DNA of 18,401 nt from Methanobacteriota archaeon (GCA_023430285.1 JAEZAV010000133.1:2501-20901); one strand, 5' to 3'; positions 9,103-17,109 are shown, counted from the stretch's first letter. The notes: generated from the letters alone by a model not told the origin. Translations and numbers: made by a program.

Positions 9103-9735
9103 CTAGTTTAATTCTTCGATTTTTTTGGCTACCTCATCTTCGGGCAGTATTTTAAATCCTTCTTCTTTAGTTATTATTGCCACTCTGATTCCATTACCAG
9201 AATAGGTATCTCTTTCCATAGCAGCTTTTATTGCCCTAATTACAACTGATGTTCCCTCTTCAATGTCCATCTCGGGGTTGTAACGGTCTTCAAGTACACC
9301 GTAAGCAACTGGTGAACCTGATCCAGTGGAAATCATGAGATCTTTAATTACTCCTCCACTCGGATCTAATGAGAACAGAGCAGGTCCCTTCTCATCCACT
9401 CCTCCGAGGAGGGTTTGGACGTAGTAAGGATAAAATCTTGATGCATGAAGTATGTTTGAGGTCATGTTTGCAGCTGCTTCCACACTCATGGGAGCGCCAT
9501 TCCTTAGCCTGTAAAGGGCTACTTCTGCACTAATATATCCCATAAGTTTTTGGGCATCTGATACTGATCCAGCTATTGTAGCTCCGATATGATCATCAAT
9601 TTTAAATATCTTGTCTGCAACCTTGTGGGCAATTAAATTACCCATTGAAGCTCTCCTTTCTGTTGCAAACACAATTCCGTCTTTGCAAGTTACACCAACA
9701 GTTGTAGTGCCTTTTAATCGATCTTTATCGTTCAT
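9103..9735 (-). CDS. psmB: 20S proteasome beta subunit
   Basis: Forms the catalytic inner rings of the archaeal 20S proteasome. The 210-residue precursor carries a nine-residue propeptide (MNDKDRLKG) removed to expose the catalytic threonine, T10. E26 and K42 occupy the active-site positions known as 17 and 33 in the mature protein. STGSGSPVAYGVLEDRY and the MERDTYSGNG segment are family hallmarks. The ATG at 9735 is preceded by GAGGTG at six bases; a GTG three codons upstream lies within this ribosome binding site, so it is unlikely to be used. The alpha subunit gene is not in the window. Confidence 0.95.
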   Translation of the reverse strand: MNDKDRLKGTTTVGVTCKDGIVFATERRASMGNLIAHKVADKIFKIDDHIGATIAGSVSDAQKLMGYISAEVALYRLRNGAPMSVEAAANMTSNILHASRFYPYYVQTLLGGVDEKGPALFSLDPSGGVIKDLMISTGSGSPVAYGVLEDRYNPEMDIEEGTSVVIRAIKAAMERDTYSGNGIRVAIITKEEGFKILPEDEVAKKIEELN

Positions 9736-9773
9736 GAAATACACCTCTAAAAAAACACGATAAATAAAAATAG

Positions 9774-9789
9774 TTTTTAAATAATTTTC
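9774..9789 (-). promoter_or_regulatory. Likely BRE/TATA promoter of psmB
   Basis: The minus strand reads GAAAATTATTTAAAAA, an A-rich BRE followed by a TATA-like octamer about 40 bases before the psmB ATG. This leaves room for a short leader holding the GAGGTG ribosome binding site. Confidence 0.4.
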
Positions 9790-9935
9790 AAAGTTAATTT
9801 CTAGGTCTTATATGTTAAATTCATTCTATATAAATTATTGCTTCAAACTCCAGTTTTTTACACAACTTAAATAATTCAATGCAATGTTTGAAATAATTCT
9901 AAATAAAACAACTCAAGAATTTTAAGCCCTTTAAT

Positions 9936-9984
9936 ATGCTTTTTTTAGTTGAAGATACTTATAAATCTTTCTTAAAAAAAGCAT
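9936..9984. repeat. 12-bp perfect inverted repeat flanking a TATA-like sequence
   Basis: ATGCTTTTTTTA (9936-9947) and TAAAAAAAGCAT (9973-9984) are exact reverse complements separated by 25 bases, which include TTATAAAT at 9959-9966. Each arm gives a T7 run on one strand, so the element could act as a bidirectional terminator for purP, or as an operator around a promoter. Confidence 0.5.
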
Positions 9985-10059
9985 GGAAAAAGAAGTAAAT
10001 CTGATGTTTTTAAAAGGATTAATCAATACAGTCAAACTAAAAATAAAAAAGGAGTAATT

Positions 10060-11151
10060 TTAGGTTATTAATATATCTAACTTGTCCTGTTTGGCACCTT
10101 CTTTAATTTCCCTGGCAATTCTACGTCCCATACTCATAAATTCTCCGAATAGGAGGTAACTGTATGCAGAACTGTCCATGAAGGTGTTAGATCCACCGTC
10201 AATCCTGGCACTCATTTCAAACACTATTATTTCCAGATCATCTGTACATAATGTTTGCAGGCAGAATGGTCCGCTCATTCCTGGTGAAACTAGTTTTTTA
10301 GCTCCTTCAACCAGATTATCACCTATTTCAAACACTTGCGGAAGAAGTGATTCCCTCATGACCACTGGATGGTTTCCAGTAATAACGTAGGAAGGATCCA
10401 ACGAAACATCCAACTGATCCTTGGCAGGAATTCTTGTCAGTCCGTCGATGTTAGATTCGTAACGGCTGTCCATTCCAAGAACTTCAACTTCATTGTTTAG
10501 TGGACTGTAAAAGTAGTGAACACAGTAATTACATCCTGAAACATATTCTTCTATGTGGGCATTTTCCACATCTTCTTCTCCAATCCAGTTTCTTTCAAGC
10601 ATGGAATCGATCTTTTGATGGAATTCTTCAGGGGTAGATGCTACAAAATAGCCCCTACCTCCCCTGGCACCTGGAAATTTGACCATTACTGTCCTGTCTA
10701 TTTTAGATGGATCCTCAAATTTCAGGGGAATCCTTATGTCAGATTCTATCATCAGTTCCCTCTCAAGATCCCTCTCTGCTTCCCACCTTAAAATGTCCCT
10801 ATTTCCAAACATAGGAACTTTAAAATCATTTTCGATACGATCCAAACCAGCATAAGCAACAAAAGAACCATGTGGCACAACAATACTGTTCATGTCCCTT
10901 AATTTTTCCTGCACATCTTCGTTCACAATGTCACTAAATTTGTCAACTATGATGTACTCATCAGCCACTTTAAAACGTTTATAAGGAACTTCGCGCCCTT
11001 TTTCACAAACAACGGCAGTTCTAAAACCTTCTTCTTTAGCACCCTTCAATATGTGGAGGGATGTGTGACTACCTAAAGTTGCAATAGTGATGTCTTCCTT
11101 ATCATAATCCTTTAATATTTCGAGAATTTCGTTTCTGTTAACTTTCACCAT
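10060..11151 (-). CDS. purP: 5-formaminoimidazole-4-carboxamide ribonucleotide synthetase
   Basis: The archaeal enzyme for the penultimate purine step: it uses formate and ATP instead of formyl-tetrahydrofolate to formylate AICAR. The 363-residue chain shows the PurP N-terminal motif ATLGSHTSLHI (24-34), then an ATP-grasp fold with VMVKFPGARGGRGYF (about 154-168) as the phosphate-binding region, HIEEYVSGCNYCVHYFYSP, and the metal-binding FEMSARIDGGSN near the C-terminus. ATG at 11151 has AAGGAGAGA four bases upstream. PurP paralogues exist in some archaea, but the clean motifs suggest the true enzyme. It is divergent from taw2 and 324 bases ahead of psmB. Confidence 0.92.
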   Translation of the reverse strand: MVKVNRNEILEILKDYDKEDITIATLGSHTSLHILKGAKEEGFRTAVVCEKGREVPYKRFKVADEYIIVDKFSDIVNEDVQEKLRDMNSIVVPHGSFVAYAGLDRIENDFKVPMFGNRDILRWEAERDLERELMIESDIRIPLKFEDPSKIDRTVMVKFPGARGGRGYFVASTPEEFHQKIDSMLERNWIGEEDVENAHIEEYVSGCNYCVHYFYSPLNNEVEVLGMDSRYESNIDGLTRIPAKDQLDVSLDPSYVITGNHPVVMRESLLPQVFEIGDNLVEGAKKLVSPGMSGPFCLQTLCTDDLEIIVFEMSARIDGGSNTFMDSSAYSYLLFGEFMSMGRRIAREIKEGAKQDKLDILIT

Positions 11152-11257
11152 AAAATCTCTCCTTAACCATTCAATTTTATCAAAGTCATAATCAGTTGAA
11201 TAACGTTGGTTGGTTGGAGTAATTATCTTTTTTGTCTTAAGATGGATCCAACGATCT

Positions 11258-11270
11258 GAAAATATTTAAA
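11258..11270 (+). promoter_or_regulatory. Possible BRE/TATA element of taw2
   Basis: GAAAATATTTAAA resembles a BRE plus TATA box. It lies only 23 bases from the taw2 ATG, so a start at the usual distance would leave almost no leader, although a GAGGT ribosome binding site is present at 11282-11286. The assignment is therefore uncertain. Confidence 0.25.
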
Positions 11271-11293
11271 CTTCCAGATATGAGGTAGTAAGT

Positions 11294-12028
11294 ATGAAGG
11301 GGAAGGTCATTGGAGACATACTGGTTGTAAAGGACGATGTGGAAGATGTTGAAAAGCTTCTTAAAACACCAGGTGTCAATAGAATAGTCAAGTTAGGACG
11401 TATAAGTGGTTTGAAAAGGGAACCCGATGTGGAAGTAATTATTGGGGAAGGAACTGAAACTGTTCACCGGGAAAATAAATGTGGATTTAAGTTGGATGTT
11501 TCGAAGATCATGTGGTCCAAGGGCAACACCACAGAAAGAAAAAGAATGTCACTTCTTCCTGAAGATGGGGAGATAATAGTGGATATGTTTGCGGGAATTG
11601 GCTACTTTTCAATTCCAATGGCTGTACATTCCAATCCGAAGCAGATATATTCCGTGGAAATAAATCCTGTCTCCCATGGTTATCTCTGTGAAAACATCAA
11701 GATCAACAAGGTTGAAGGTGTGGTGAAGCCAATACTTGGGAACTGTAGGGAAGTGGCACCTAAAGCAGGGGCTGATCGAGTTTTGATGGGTTACATTGGA
11801 AACACCCATGAATATCTAGATGTTGCAATGGATGTGTTGAAAAATGGAGGGACACTACACTACCATGAATCTGTTCCAGACAACATCAAATTTAAACGAC
11901 CTGTTGAACGCATAATTGAAGCAGCAAGAACTGCTGGAAGGGGAGATGTAGAAATTTTAAATGCTAGAATTATTAAACCGTACTCGCCTGGTGTTTACCA
12001 TGTTGTTGTAGATGCGAAAATTGATTGA
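11294..12028 (+). CDS. taw2: tRNA(Phe) 4-demethylwyosine aminocarboxypropyltransferase
   Basis: Transfers the aminocarboxypropyl group of SAM to the 4-demethylwyosine base at position 37 of tRNA(Phe) in archaeal wyosine synthesis. The 244-residue chain has the Trm5/Tyw2-type layout: an N-terminal recognition part, KIMWSKGNTTERKRM (71-85), the SAM motif DMFAGIGYF (97-105), an acidic residue after the second strand (E122), and LMGYIGNTHEYL (164-175). Where Trm5 methyltransferases have an NLP-type catalytic motif, this protein has MGYIGNT, which favours Taw2. GAGGT precedes the ATG by seven bases. A short hairpin, AAATGGT/ACCATTT at 12028-12048, begins on the last base of the stop codon. Confidence 0.87.
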   Translation: MKGKVIGDILVVKDDVEDVEKLLKTPGVNRIVKLGRISGLKREPDVEVIIGEGTETVHRENKCGFKLDVSKIMWSKGNTTERKRMSLLPEDGEIIVDMFAGIGYFSIPMAVHSNPKQIYSVEINPVSHGYLCENIKINKVEGVVKPILGNCREVAPKAGADRVLMGYIGNTHEYLDVAMDVLKNGGTLHYHESVPDNIKFKRPVERIIEAARTAGRGDVEILNARIIKPYSPGVYHVVVDAKID

Positions 12029-12048
12029 AATGGTCTATGGCACCATTT
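12028..12048 (+). terminator. Short hairpin at the taw2 stop codon
   Basis: AAATGGT (12028-12034) and ACCATTT (12042-12048) form a perfect seven-pair stem with a seven-base loop. T-rich sequence follows farther on, around 12076-12103. It may mark the 3' end of the taw2 message. Confidence 0.3.
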
Positions 12049-12282
12049 GTTTCAATGAATTTAATTGGGCATAAATTTCTTTCTCTAAATTTTTAAATAT
12101 ATCGGACAACAAAATTACCAAATACAAAAAATAGATTTCTTTGCAACATTTCTTGGAGTAGAATGGGTTAAATAAGATTGATGCTCATGCTTGATATTTA
12201 AATTAATTTTAGACCATTTCCGATTGGTATGTAACTACAGTGGATGGTAGAATGAGTTGATTTCATATTTTGAGTGGGAAAC

Positions 12283-13668
12283 ATGAACGAAAAAAATTTA
12301 CTCATAGTCGAGGATGAAGGAGTAACAGCCCTTGAAATTCAAAACAAAGTTGAAGAATGGGGTTATGTGGTGGTGGATGTCCTATCTTCCGGAGAAGAAG
12401 CAATAACTGTTGCTCTGGACAAACGCCCTGACTTAATATTGATGGATGTTGTTCTTAAAGAGAAAGTAAATGGGATTGAAGCAGCAAATATCATAAAAAA
12501 TAGTTATGATGTTCCAATCATTTATCTAACTGCATTCGATGATGAAAAAACCATTGAAGAAGCCAAGATAACATTTCCTCAAGCATACCTTCTCAAACCA
12601 TTCAATGACCAAGAACTTAAGCTAACCATTGAAATAGCACTCTACAAACACCAAATGGAGGCCAGGTTAAAACGAAGTGAAGAAACTTATCGTACCCTGG
12701 CAGAAAATGCCAAAGATATAATATTTATAATCAGCCTTGAGGACAGAGTGGAGTACGTTAACAAATTCGCCGCCAATATACTGGGATTTGAACCAGAGGA
12801 TATTGTGGGAAAATTAAGACAAAACTTGTTTCCAATGGACATATCTGAAAAACAGAGGAAAAGTATTGATAAGGCCATAGAAACACAATCTCCAGTAAGA
12901 TCTGAGATTAAGATGGCATTACCCCGTGGGGAGATGTGGCTCGATACCAACATTATCCCTTTGAAGGATAAAAATGACAAAATATTTGCGGTCATGGGTA
13001 TTTCAAGGGATGTTACTAGTCAGAAAAATACTGAAGCTGCTCTCAGGTCGTCTTTAAATGAAAAAGAGGTACTTTTAAAGGAGATTCACCATAGGGTTAA
13101 AAACAACATGCAGATCATTTCAAGCTTAATTAATCTCCAATCGGATTATGCGACCGATAAGTCTACTATAAAAATGTTTGAGGATAGTAAACACAGAATA
13201 CGGACAATGGCGCTCATCCATGAAAAACTCTACATGTCTGAAGATATATCCTTGATAAACTTTTCAAAGTACATAGAAAGTCTTACAACCAAACTTCTAG
13301 AATTTTACAGTTTAAAATCAAGATTGATCACTCTTAAAGTAATATCCGACGATATTACCATGGATATTGATTCTGCAATTCCATGTGGGCTGTTGATCAA
13401 CGAACTACTATCTAATTCTATTAAATATGCTTTTCCAGATGGAAGAGAAGGGAATATTATCATTAATATGCATATAAAAGATGGATACTATGTTTTAAGT
13501 GTTGAAGACGATGGAATCGGGTTTCCCAAGGAAATTGATTTCATGAATCCCAGTACTTTGGGGCTTCAAATAGTCCAAACTCTAACACAACAACTTGATG
13601 GTAAGATTGAACTCGAAACTAATGGATTCACCAGGTTCAAGATCAGCTTCAAGGTAGATAACAGTTAA
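12283..13668 (+). CDS. Soluble histidine kinase with N-terminal receiver domain and PAS domain
   Basis: A 461-residue cytosolic signalling protein with no transmembrane segment. A CheY-like receiver (3-120) has acidic residues E10 and D11, the phospho-acceptor D55, T83 and K105. A PAS sensor follows (about 132-246). The HisKA_2-type dimerisation domain carries KEIHHRVKNNMQ (266-277), with H269 or H270 as the phosphorylated histidine, and the HATPase domain has the N-box NELLSNSIKYA (373-383) and EDDGIGFP (408-415). Receiver-first kinases of this layout are frequent in methanogens, usually without a nearby partner, as here. I chose ATG 12283 over a GTG three codons upstream because the family-like start is MNEKNLLIVEDE; neither has a strong ribosome binding site. 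The ligand is unknown. Confidence 0.88.
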   Translation: MNEKNLLIVEDEGVTALEIQNKVEEWGYVVVDVLSSGEEAITVALDKRPDLILMDVVLKEKVNGIEAANIIKNSYDVPIIYLTAFDDEKTIEEAKITFPQAYLLKPFNDQELKLTIEIALYKHQMEARLKRSEETYRTLAENAKDIIFIISLEDRVEYVNKFAANILGFEPEDIVGKLRQNLFPMDISEKQRKSIDKAIETQSPVRSEIKMALPRGEMWLDTNIIPLKDKNDKIFAVMGISRDVTSQKNTEAALRSSLNEKEVLLKEIHHRVKNNMQIISSLINLQSDYATDKSTIKMFEDSKHRIRTMALIHEKLYMSEDISLINFSKYIESLTTKLLEFYSLKSRLITLKVISDDITMDIDSAIPCGLLINELLSNSIKYAFPDGREGNIIINMHIKDGYYVLSVEDDGIGFPKEIDFMNPSTLGLQIVQTLTQQLDGKIELETNGFTRFKISFKVDNS

Positions 13669-14753
13669 CTGTGATCCATGGCTTCGATCTTTTGGAGTAT
13701 TCTAGGGTCAAGAAACTCTTCGTTGATATGATCTGGATAGACAGGCAGCCTTTCTTTGAGTTTAAACCCTAATTCTTCCGTTAATTTTTTAAGTTCATTT
13801 ACTTCTGGCCATGGTGCTTCTGGATTAACATAATCTGGAGTTACTGGTGAAACTCCGCCCCAATCATCTGCACCTGCTATCAGAAATATTTGGGAGTGCT
13901 GATTGTTGAGGTTTGGAGGAACCTGAACACTCACATCTGGAAACATTAATTTGGTTACAGTTACCATTTTTATCATTTCTACCAAAGTTGGTTCACCATG
14001 ATTTTCCATGGGAATCCCATGTTTGGGTTTGAAATTTTGGATTATTATCTCCTGGATATGCCCATATTTATTTTGCAAACGCCTTATTTCAAGGAGAGAT
14101 TCTGCTCTATCTTCAATGGTTTCACCAATACCTATTAAAAGTCCCGTGGTAAATGGTATCTTTAATTTACCTGCATTTTCGATGGATTTTATTCTGAGTT
14201 TCGGTTGCTTTCCAGGACTTTTTTCATGAACAACTGTATTCATTAGTTTTTCACTGGTGGTTTCTAGCATCAGCCCCATGGAAGCATTAACTTCCCGCAA
14301 CTGTTTAAGTTCTCCCTTGCTCAGTACTCCGGGGTTACTGTGTGGTAGAAGACCTGTTTTTTTTAGGGTTTCATCACATATGTGGTGAAGATAATCCACA
14401 ATACCATTAAAACCAAGTGCATCCAGTTCATTCATCACAACAGCTTCGCTGTCTGCTTGCTCTCCAAAGGCAAACAATGCTTCCCTGCAGTTAAAACTAT
14501 CTGCGGTTTTTAATTGTTTCATGATTAAGTCTGGTTTCATGAGGATGGTTGCATCCTTGGACTCAGGATCCCTACGAAAAGTACAGTACCCACAGATATT
14601 TCTGCAGATATCTGTTATTGGGAGAAATACATTTTTAGAATAGGTGATTTCGTTGGAGTTCCTATGGGAATTTGCAGCTTCTAAATTTGCTATTAAACTC
14701 TTATAATCTCCAGATAAAAGGGATTCAACTTCAGATTTAGCTAATAACTTCAT
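13665..14753 (-). CDS. cofG: 7,8-didemethyl-8-hydroxy-5-deazariboflavin (FO) synthase, CofG subunit
   Basis: A radical-SAM enzyme that with CofH builds the deazaflavin chromophore of coenzyme F420 from tyrosine and a ribityl-pyrimidine. The 362-residue chain carries the cluster motif C50-x3-C54-x2-C57 (DICRNICGYCTF), FAFGEQAD, the GLMLETTSEKL segment, and the C-terminal AGADDWGGVSPVTPDYVNPE typical of CofG. Its ATG at 14753 lacks a strong ribosome binding site, although it sits 40 bases behind the small uncharacterised gene in the same direction. The stop codon overlaps the stop of the convergent kinase gene: the bases TTAA at 13665-13668 serve both. cofH is not in the window. Confidence 0.93.
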   Translation of the reverse strand: MKLLAKSEVESLLSGDYKSLIANLEAANSHRNSNEITYSKNVFLPITDICRNICGYCTFRRDPESKDATILMKPDLIMKQLKTADSFNCREALFAFGEQADSEAVVMNELDALGFNGIVDYLHHICDETLKKTGLLPHSNPGVLSKGELKQLREVNASMGLMLETTSEKLMNTVVHEKSPGKQPKLRIKSIENAGKLKIPFTTGLLIGIGETIEDRAESLLEIRRLQNKYGHIQEIIIQNFKPKHGIPMENHGEPTLVEMIKMVTVTKLMFPDVSVQVPPNLNNQHSQIFLIAGADDWGGVSPVTPDYVNPEAPWPEVNELKKLTEELGFKLKERLPVYPDHINEEFLDPRILQKIEAMDHS

Positions 14754-14793
14754 GGTAACACTTAAAAAGAAAAATTAATGTTTGAGGTCATAC

Positions 14794-15231
14794 TCATGCT
14801 TCAGCATTTGATACTACCAGTTCAACAAAGAGAGGACCCATACCACTTTTATCCTTCCATAAAACTAAAAATACGGCTAATTTGCCTATAATACCTAAAG
14901 AATATTCTGTATGGCAGTTCATTGATTCGAATGATTCTTTAAGACGGTAAATTCCATAAACATCAGTTTCTCCGGGGATTTCCACGGTGGACCGTATATT
15001 TTCATCCATTATTCCAATAATATCAGTGGCTTCCTCTGAGAACACATCGATGGTCCTTGCACCAAGCCCCTTCATTGTCTCAGCTATGATGGAGGAAAGT
15101 TCATCTGGATCGATCCTTTTTCTTGACATACCCCTAACAATCAAAATTTGGGGGGTATCGATGGCAGGCTTAGATCCATGGAAAGCCTCTAATTCATTCA
15201 TTACTTTTCCTGCAATTTCATGAGTGGGCAT
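14794..15231 (-). CDS. Uncharacterised archaeal protein between mptA and cofG
   Basis: A 145-residue protein that I cannot assign with certainty; from memory it resembles the methanogen family DUF2120. It has no signal peptide, membrane segment or metal motif. Visible features are an early segment QILIVRGMSRKRIDPDEL, a possible alpha/beta fold with FSEEATDIIGI, and a hydrophobic strand near the end (KLAVFLVLW). It overlaps the 3' end of mptA by 14 bases and precedes cofG by 40 bases, all on the same strand, so it is very likely co-transcribed with both. GGAGG lies 12 bases before the ATG at 15231 and nine before a TTG at 15234, so either start is possible. A role linked to pterin or deazaflavin cofactors is inference from context. 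Confidence 0.8.
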   Translation of the reverse strand: MPTHEIAGKVMNELEAFHGSKPAIDTPQILIVRGMSRKRIDPDELSSIIAETMKGLGARTIDVFSEEATDIIGIMDENIRSTVEIPGETDVYGIYRLKESFESMNCHTEYSLGIIGKLAVFLVLWKDKSGMGPLFVELVVSNAEA

Positions 15232-16183
15232 CAATGTCAGCAGCCTCCGTATTGTTGATCTCCCTTTTCAATTCTCCCATGGTTGCTACTTTTTCTGCAA
15301 ATGCGTTGTGTCTGTGAATACTTTCTTCATTTGTCTGTCTGACAGTTACCAATGCATCATCTGGAAGATGTGAATATTCATTTGCAATGCTTTGTACCAT
15401 GTTCCTGACACAGTCCTCTACAAACATTGGATGTTTGTGTGCATGAACAACAACTGCATTTTCATCACTTCTTTTAAGCAGTTCACAAACAGGTGAGCTC
15501 ATGGAGTCTTCAATGATCCTTATGAGGTCTTCAGCCCGGATAACATAATTTTCTGGAACTTCCATCATTATCATACCACGGCCCCTTTGGTTGTGGGAAG
15601 CAAAGGAAACAGTTTCAAGCACTTTTTCAGTTGTTTCTTCGTCTAAAAACTTTAAAAGTTCTTGTTTTGAAGATTCTTTAGTAGATTCCTGAGCACATGG
15701 GCAAACAGTCATCCCAACAACTTCTGCTCCGATCATTTTTCTGATGACTATTCCATCTTCATTGCGCATACCAATTGCATCTGCCATGATGTTGGTCATT
15801 TCTTGAGTTTTTATCTGTGTGACTGGTGATTTTTTCATTATCATGTAGTCACTCTTCATACTCACCTCAACCCTCTTGGCATACTTGTGTTTTTTAAGTA
15901 AGCAACTGGCAATTTTTGCACACAGTGATTCAATTTCTAGTGTCGTGCCTTCAAGTGCCTGTTCTAAAACCTCACTAATGGCTTCAGGATTTCTTGACAT
16001 GTGGATCCCCTTTTGTGTACTTGGAAGATCTACGAAGGCATTGAAGGTAGGTAATAAAACTATAGGTCTTTTTTCCTCTCTTTCAATTTTTAAAAGTTTT
16101 TTAACGCCTTTAACTCCCACTCTAGTTAAATGCACTGGAATGGTAGGTATTTTGTCCTGGGTATCAGGGAAACATTTGTCCAC
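15218..16183 (-). CDS. mptA: GTP cyclohydrolase MptA
   Basis: The Fe(II)-dependent archaeal GTP cyclohydrolase that makes 7,8-dihydroneopterin cyclic phosphate, the first step of tetrahydromethanopterin synthesis. It belongs to the FolE2-type (IB) family, which the 321-residue length fits. Motifs include GIHMSRNPEA (59-68), CPCAQ (161-165), SHNQRG (196-201), SSPVCELLKR (229-238) and the histidine-rich VVHAHKHPMFVED (246-258), which together provide the metal and substrate ligands. I start it at the GTG at 16183, five bases after GGTGA; another in-frame GTG at 16192 lies inside that ribosome binding site. Its stop overlaps the next gene. An inverted repeat lies upstream, in the likely promoter. 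Confidence 0.93.
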   Translation of the reverse strand: MDKCFPDTQDKIPTIPVHLTRVGVKGVKKLLKIEREEKRPIVLLPTFNAFVDLPSTQKGIHMSRNPEAISEVLEQALEGTTLEIESLCAKIASCLLKKHKYAKRVEVSMKSDYMIMKKSPVTQIKTQEMTNIMADAIGMRNEDGIVIRKMIGAEVVGMTVCPCAQESTKESSKQELLKFLDEETTEKVLETVSFASHNQRGRGMIMMEVPENYVIRAEDLIRIIEDSMSSPVCELLKRSDENAVVVHAHKHPMFVEDCVRNMVQSIANEYSHLPDDALVTVRQTNEESIHRHNAFAEKVATMGELKREINNTEAADIDAHS

Positions 16184-16225
16184 TTTTTTCACCCCTAAAT
16201 CTAGATTTCAACATTTAATGAAAAC

Positions 16226-16255
16226 AATTAACTAAATAATTGAAGACAGTTAATT
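16226..16255. repeat. Inverted repeat in the mptA upstream region, possible operator
   Basis: AATTAACT (16226-16233) and AGTTAATT (16248-16255) are exact reverse complements with 14 bases between them, so the arm centres are 22 bases apart, about two DNA turns. The element lies 43-72 bases before the mptA start, in AT-rich DNA where the promoter must be. This geometry suits a dimeric regulator. None is identified. Confidence 0.35.
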
Positions 16256-16385
16256 AATAATTTTCTATATTTTTTTCATCACTCACATTTTCTAAGCTAA
16301 TGATAAGAGTAACTTGATCTATATTAACCTTGGTTTTATTTAAGAATTTAAAATTTTAAACAATTAAACAGTGTAAGAGTAGGGT

Positions 16386-17060
16386 TTATGGCATGATGGA
16401 AATGAATTCTTCGACTGTTAAGTCCTTTAAATTTTCTACAACAACAATTTTTGCGTTGTACATTTCTTTGGCACGTTTAGATAGTAATTCACCCGATTTA
16501 TCTGATTCAACCAGCACAACCATATTTTCCAACTGGAACTGTTCCATTTTTCGTTCTATATCATTTTTTACGTGTTGAATTTTTTTGGCTATGGGTCCCA
16601 AGGCAGATTCTGGCATTTTAGGGTTTAAAATTTGCATATCTTCAGGAACCAGAGGCACTCCTGCCACAACTATTTTCTGAGGGTCGATACCAAATTTGGA
16701 AATGGTTTTTTTGAAATTATTTTTAGTTGTTAAAATTAAATAATCTTTAAAATTTTCCTTAACATCTTCTTCAGGAGCTGTTTTGTCAATCACACCAAAA
16801 TCTGAGAGTATGACGTCAATATCTTTTCTTGCAGCTAAAATTTTTGATATAAATTTGGTGGCATCTTCAGAATCAAGTTTGTGTATGGGTCTGCTTGAGT
16901 AAATAAATTCTTCTGCTTCCAACAAGTTGTTTATCACAGATTCATAGATATCCACGTTTATAAATCCGGGTTTAGCATTTTTTAATTCTGTAGTTTTAGT
17001 TTTATTTTTAGCTGCAGACTTTAGAAGATTTTCAGCCTGTTTAATCCTGAAATTTTCCAT
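16386..17060 (-). CDS. Uncharacterised conserved archaeal protein
   Basis: A 224-residue soluble protein. It may belong to a methanogen-specific DUF such as DUF2100, but this is from memory and unverified. The N-terminal third is lysine-rich and helical; the middle has hydrophobic strands (DVILSDFGV, DYLILTT, KIVVAGVPLVP); the C-terminal part reads NMVVLVESDKSGELLSKRA, resembling a Rossmann-like or Toprim-like strand-acidic-helix pattern, with a final strand AKIVVVE. No known catalytic motif is clear. ATG 17060 is the only possible start, because an in-frame TGA lies three codons upstream; GAGG is unusually close, four bases before it. It is in line with, and 90 bases downstream of, the Lrp-type regulator. 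Confidence 0.8.
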   Translation of the reverse strand: MENFRIKQAENLLKSAAKNKTKTTELKNAKPGFINVDIYESVINNLLEAEEFIYSSRPIHKLDSEDATKFISKILAARKDIDVILSDFGVIDKTAPEEDVKENFKDYLILTTKNNFKKTISKFGIDPQKIVVAGVPLVPEDMQILNPKMPESALGPIAKKIQHVKNDIERKMEQFQLENMVVLVESDKSGELLSKRAKEMYNAKIVVVENLKDLTVEEFISIMP

Positions 17061-17101
17061 ATCATCACCTCAAACTTGTGGAACGCCCGAAAGTATTTTG
17101 T

Positions 17102-17109
17102 ATTATATC
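17102..17109 (-). promoter_or_regulatory. Possible TATA box of the uncharacterised gene at 16386-17060
   Basis: GATATAAT on the minus strand lies about 42 bases before the ATG, which would leave a leader of about 20 bases with the GAGGTGA site. This suggests transcription separate from the regulator gene upstream. Confidence 0.3.

Larger units (their letters stand above)
9736..10059. other. 324-base AT-rich intergenic region between purP and psmB
   Basis: It holds the putative psmB promoter at its left end and a 12-bp inverted repeat at 9936-9984. On the + strand a 24-codon open frame (9983-10057) starts within the right arm of that repeat, without a ribosome binding site; I do not call it a gene. 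No structured RNA family was recognised in the rest. Confidence 0.6.

Noticed and set aside
11294..12028. Trm5 tRNA (guanine-37) methyltransferase
   Set aside because: The catalytic-site motif reads MGYIGNT rather than the NLP-type motif of Trm5, which fits Taw2 better.
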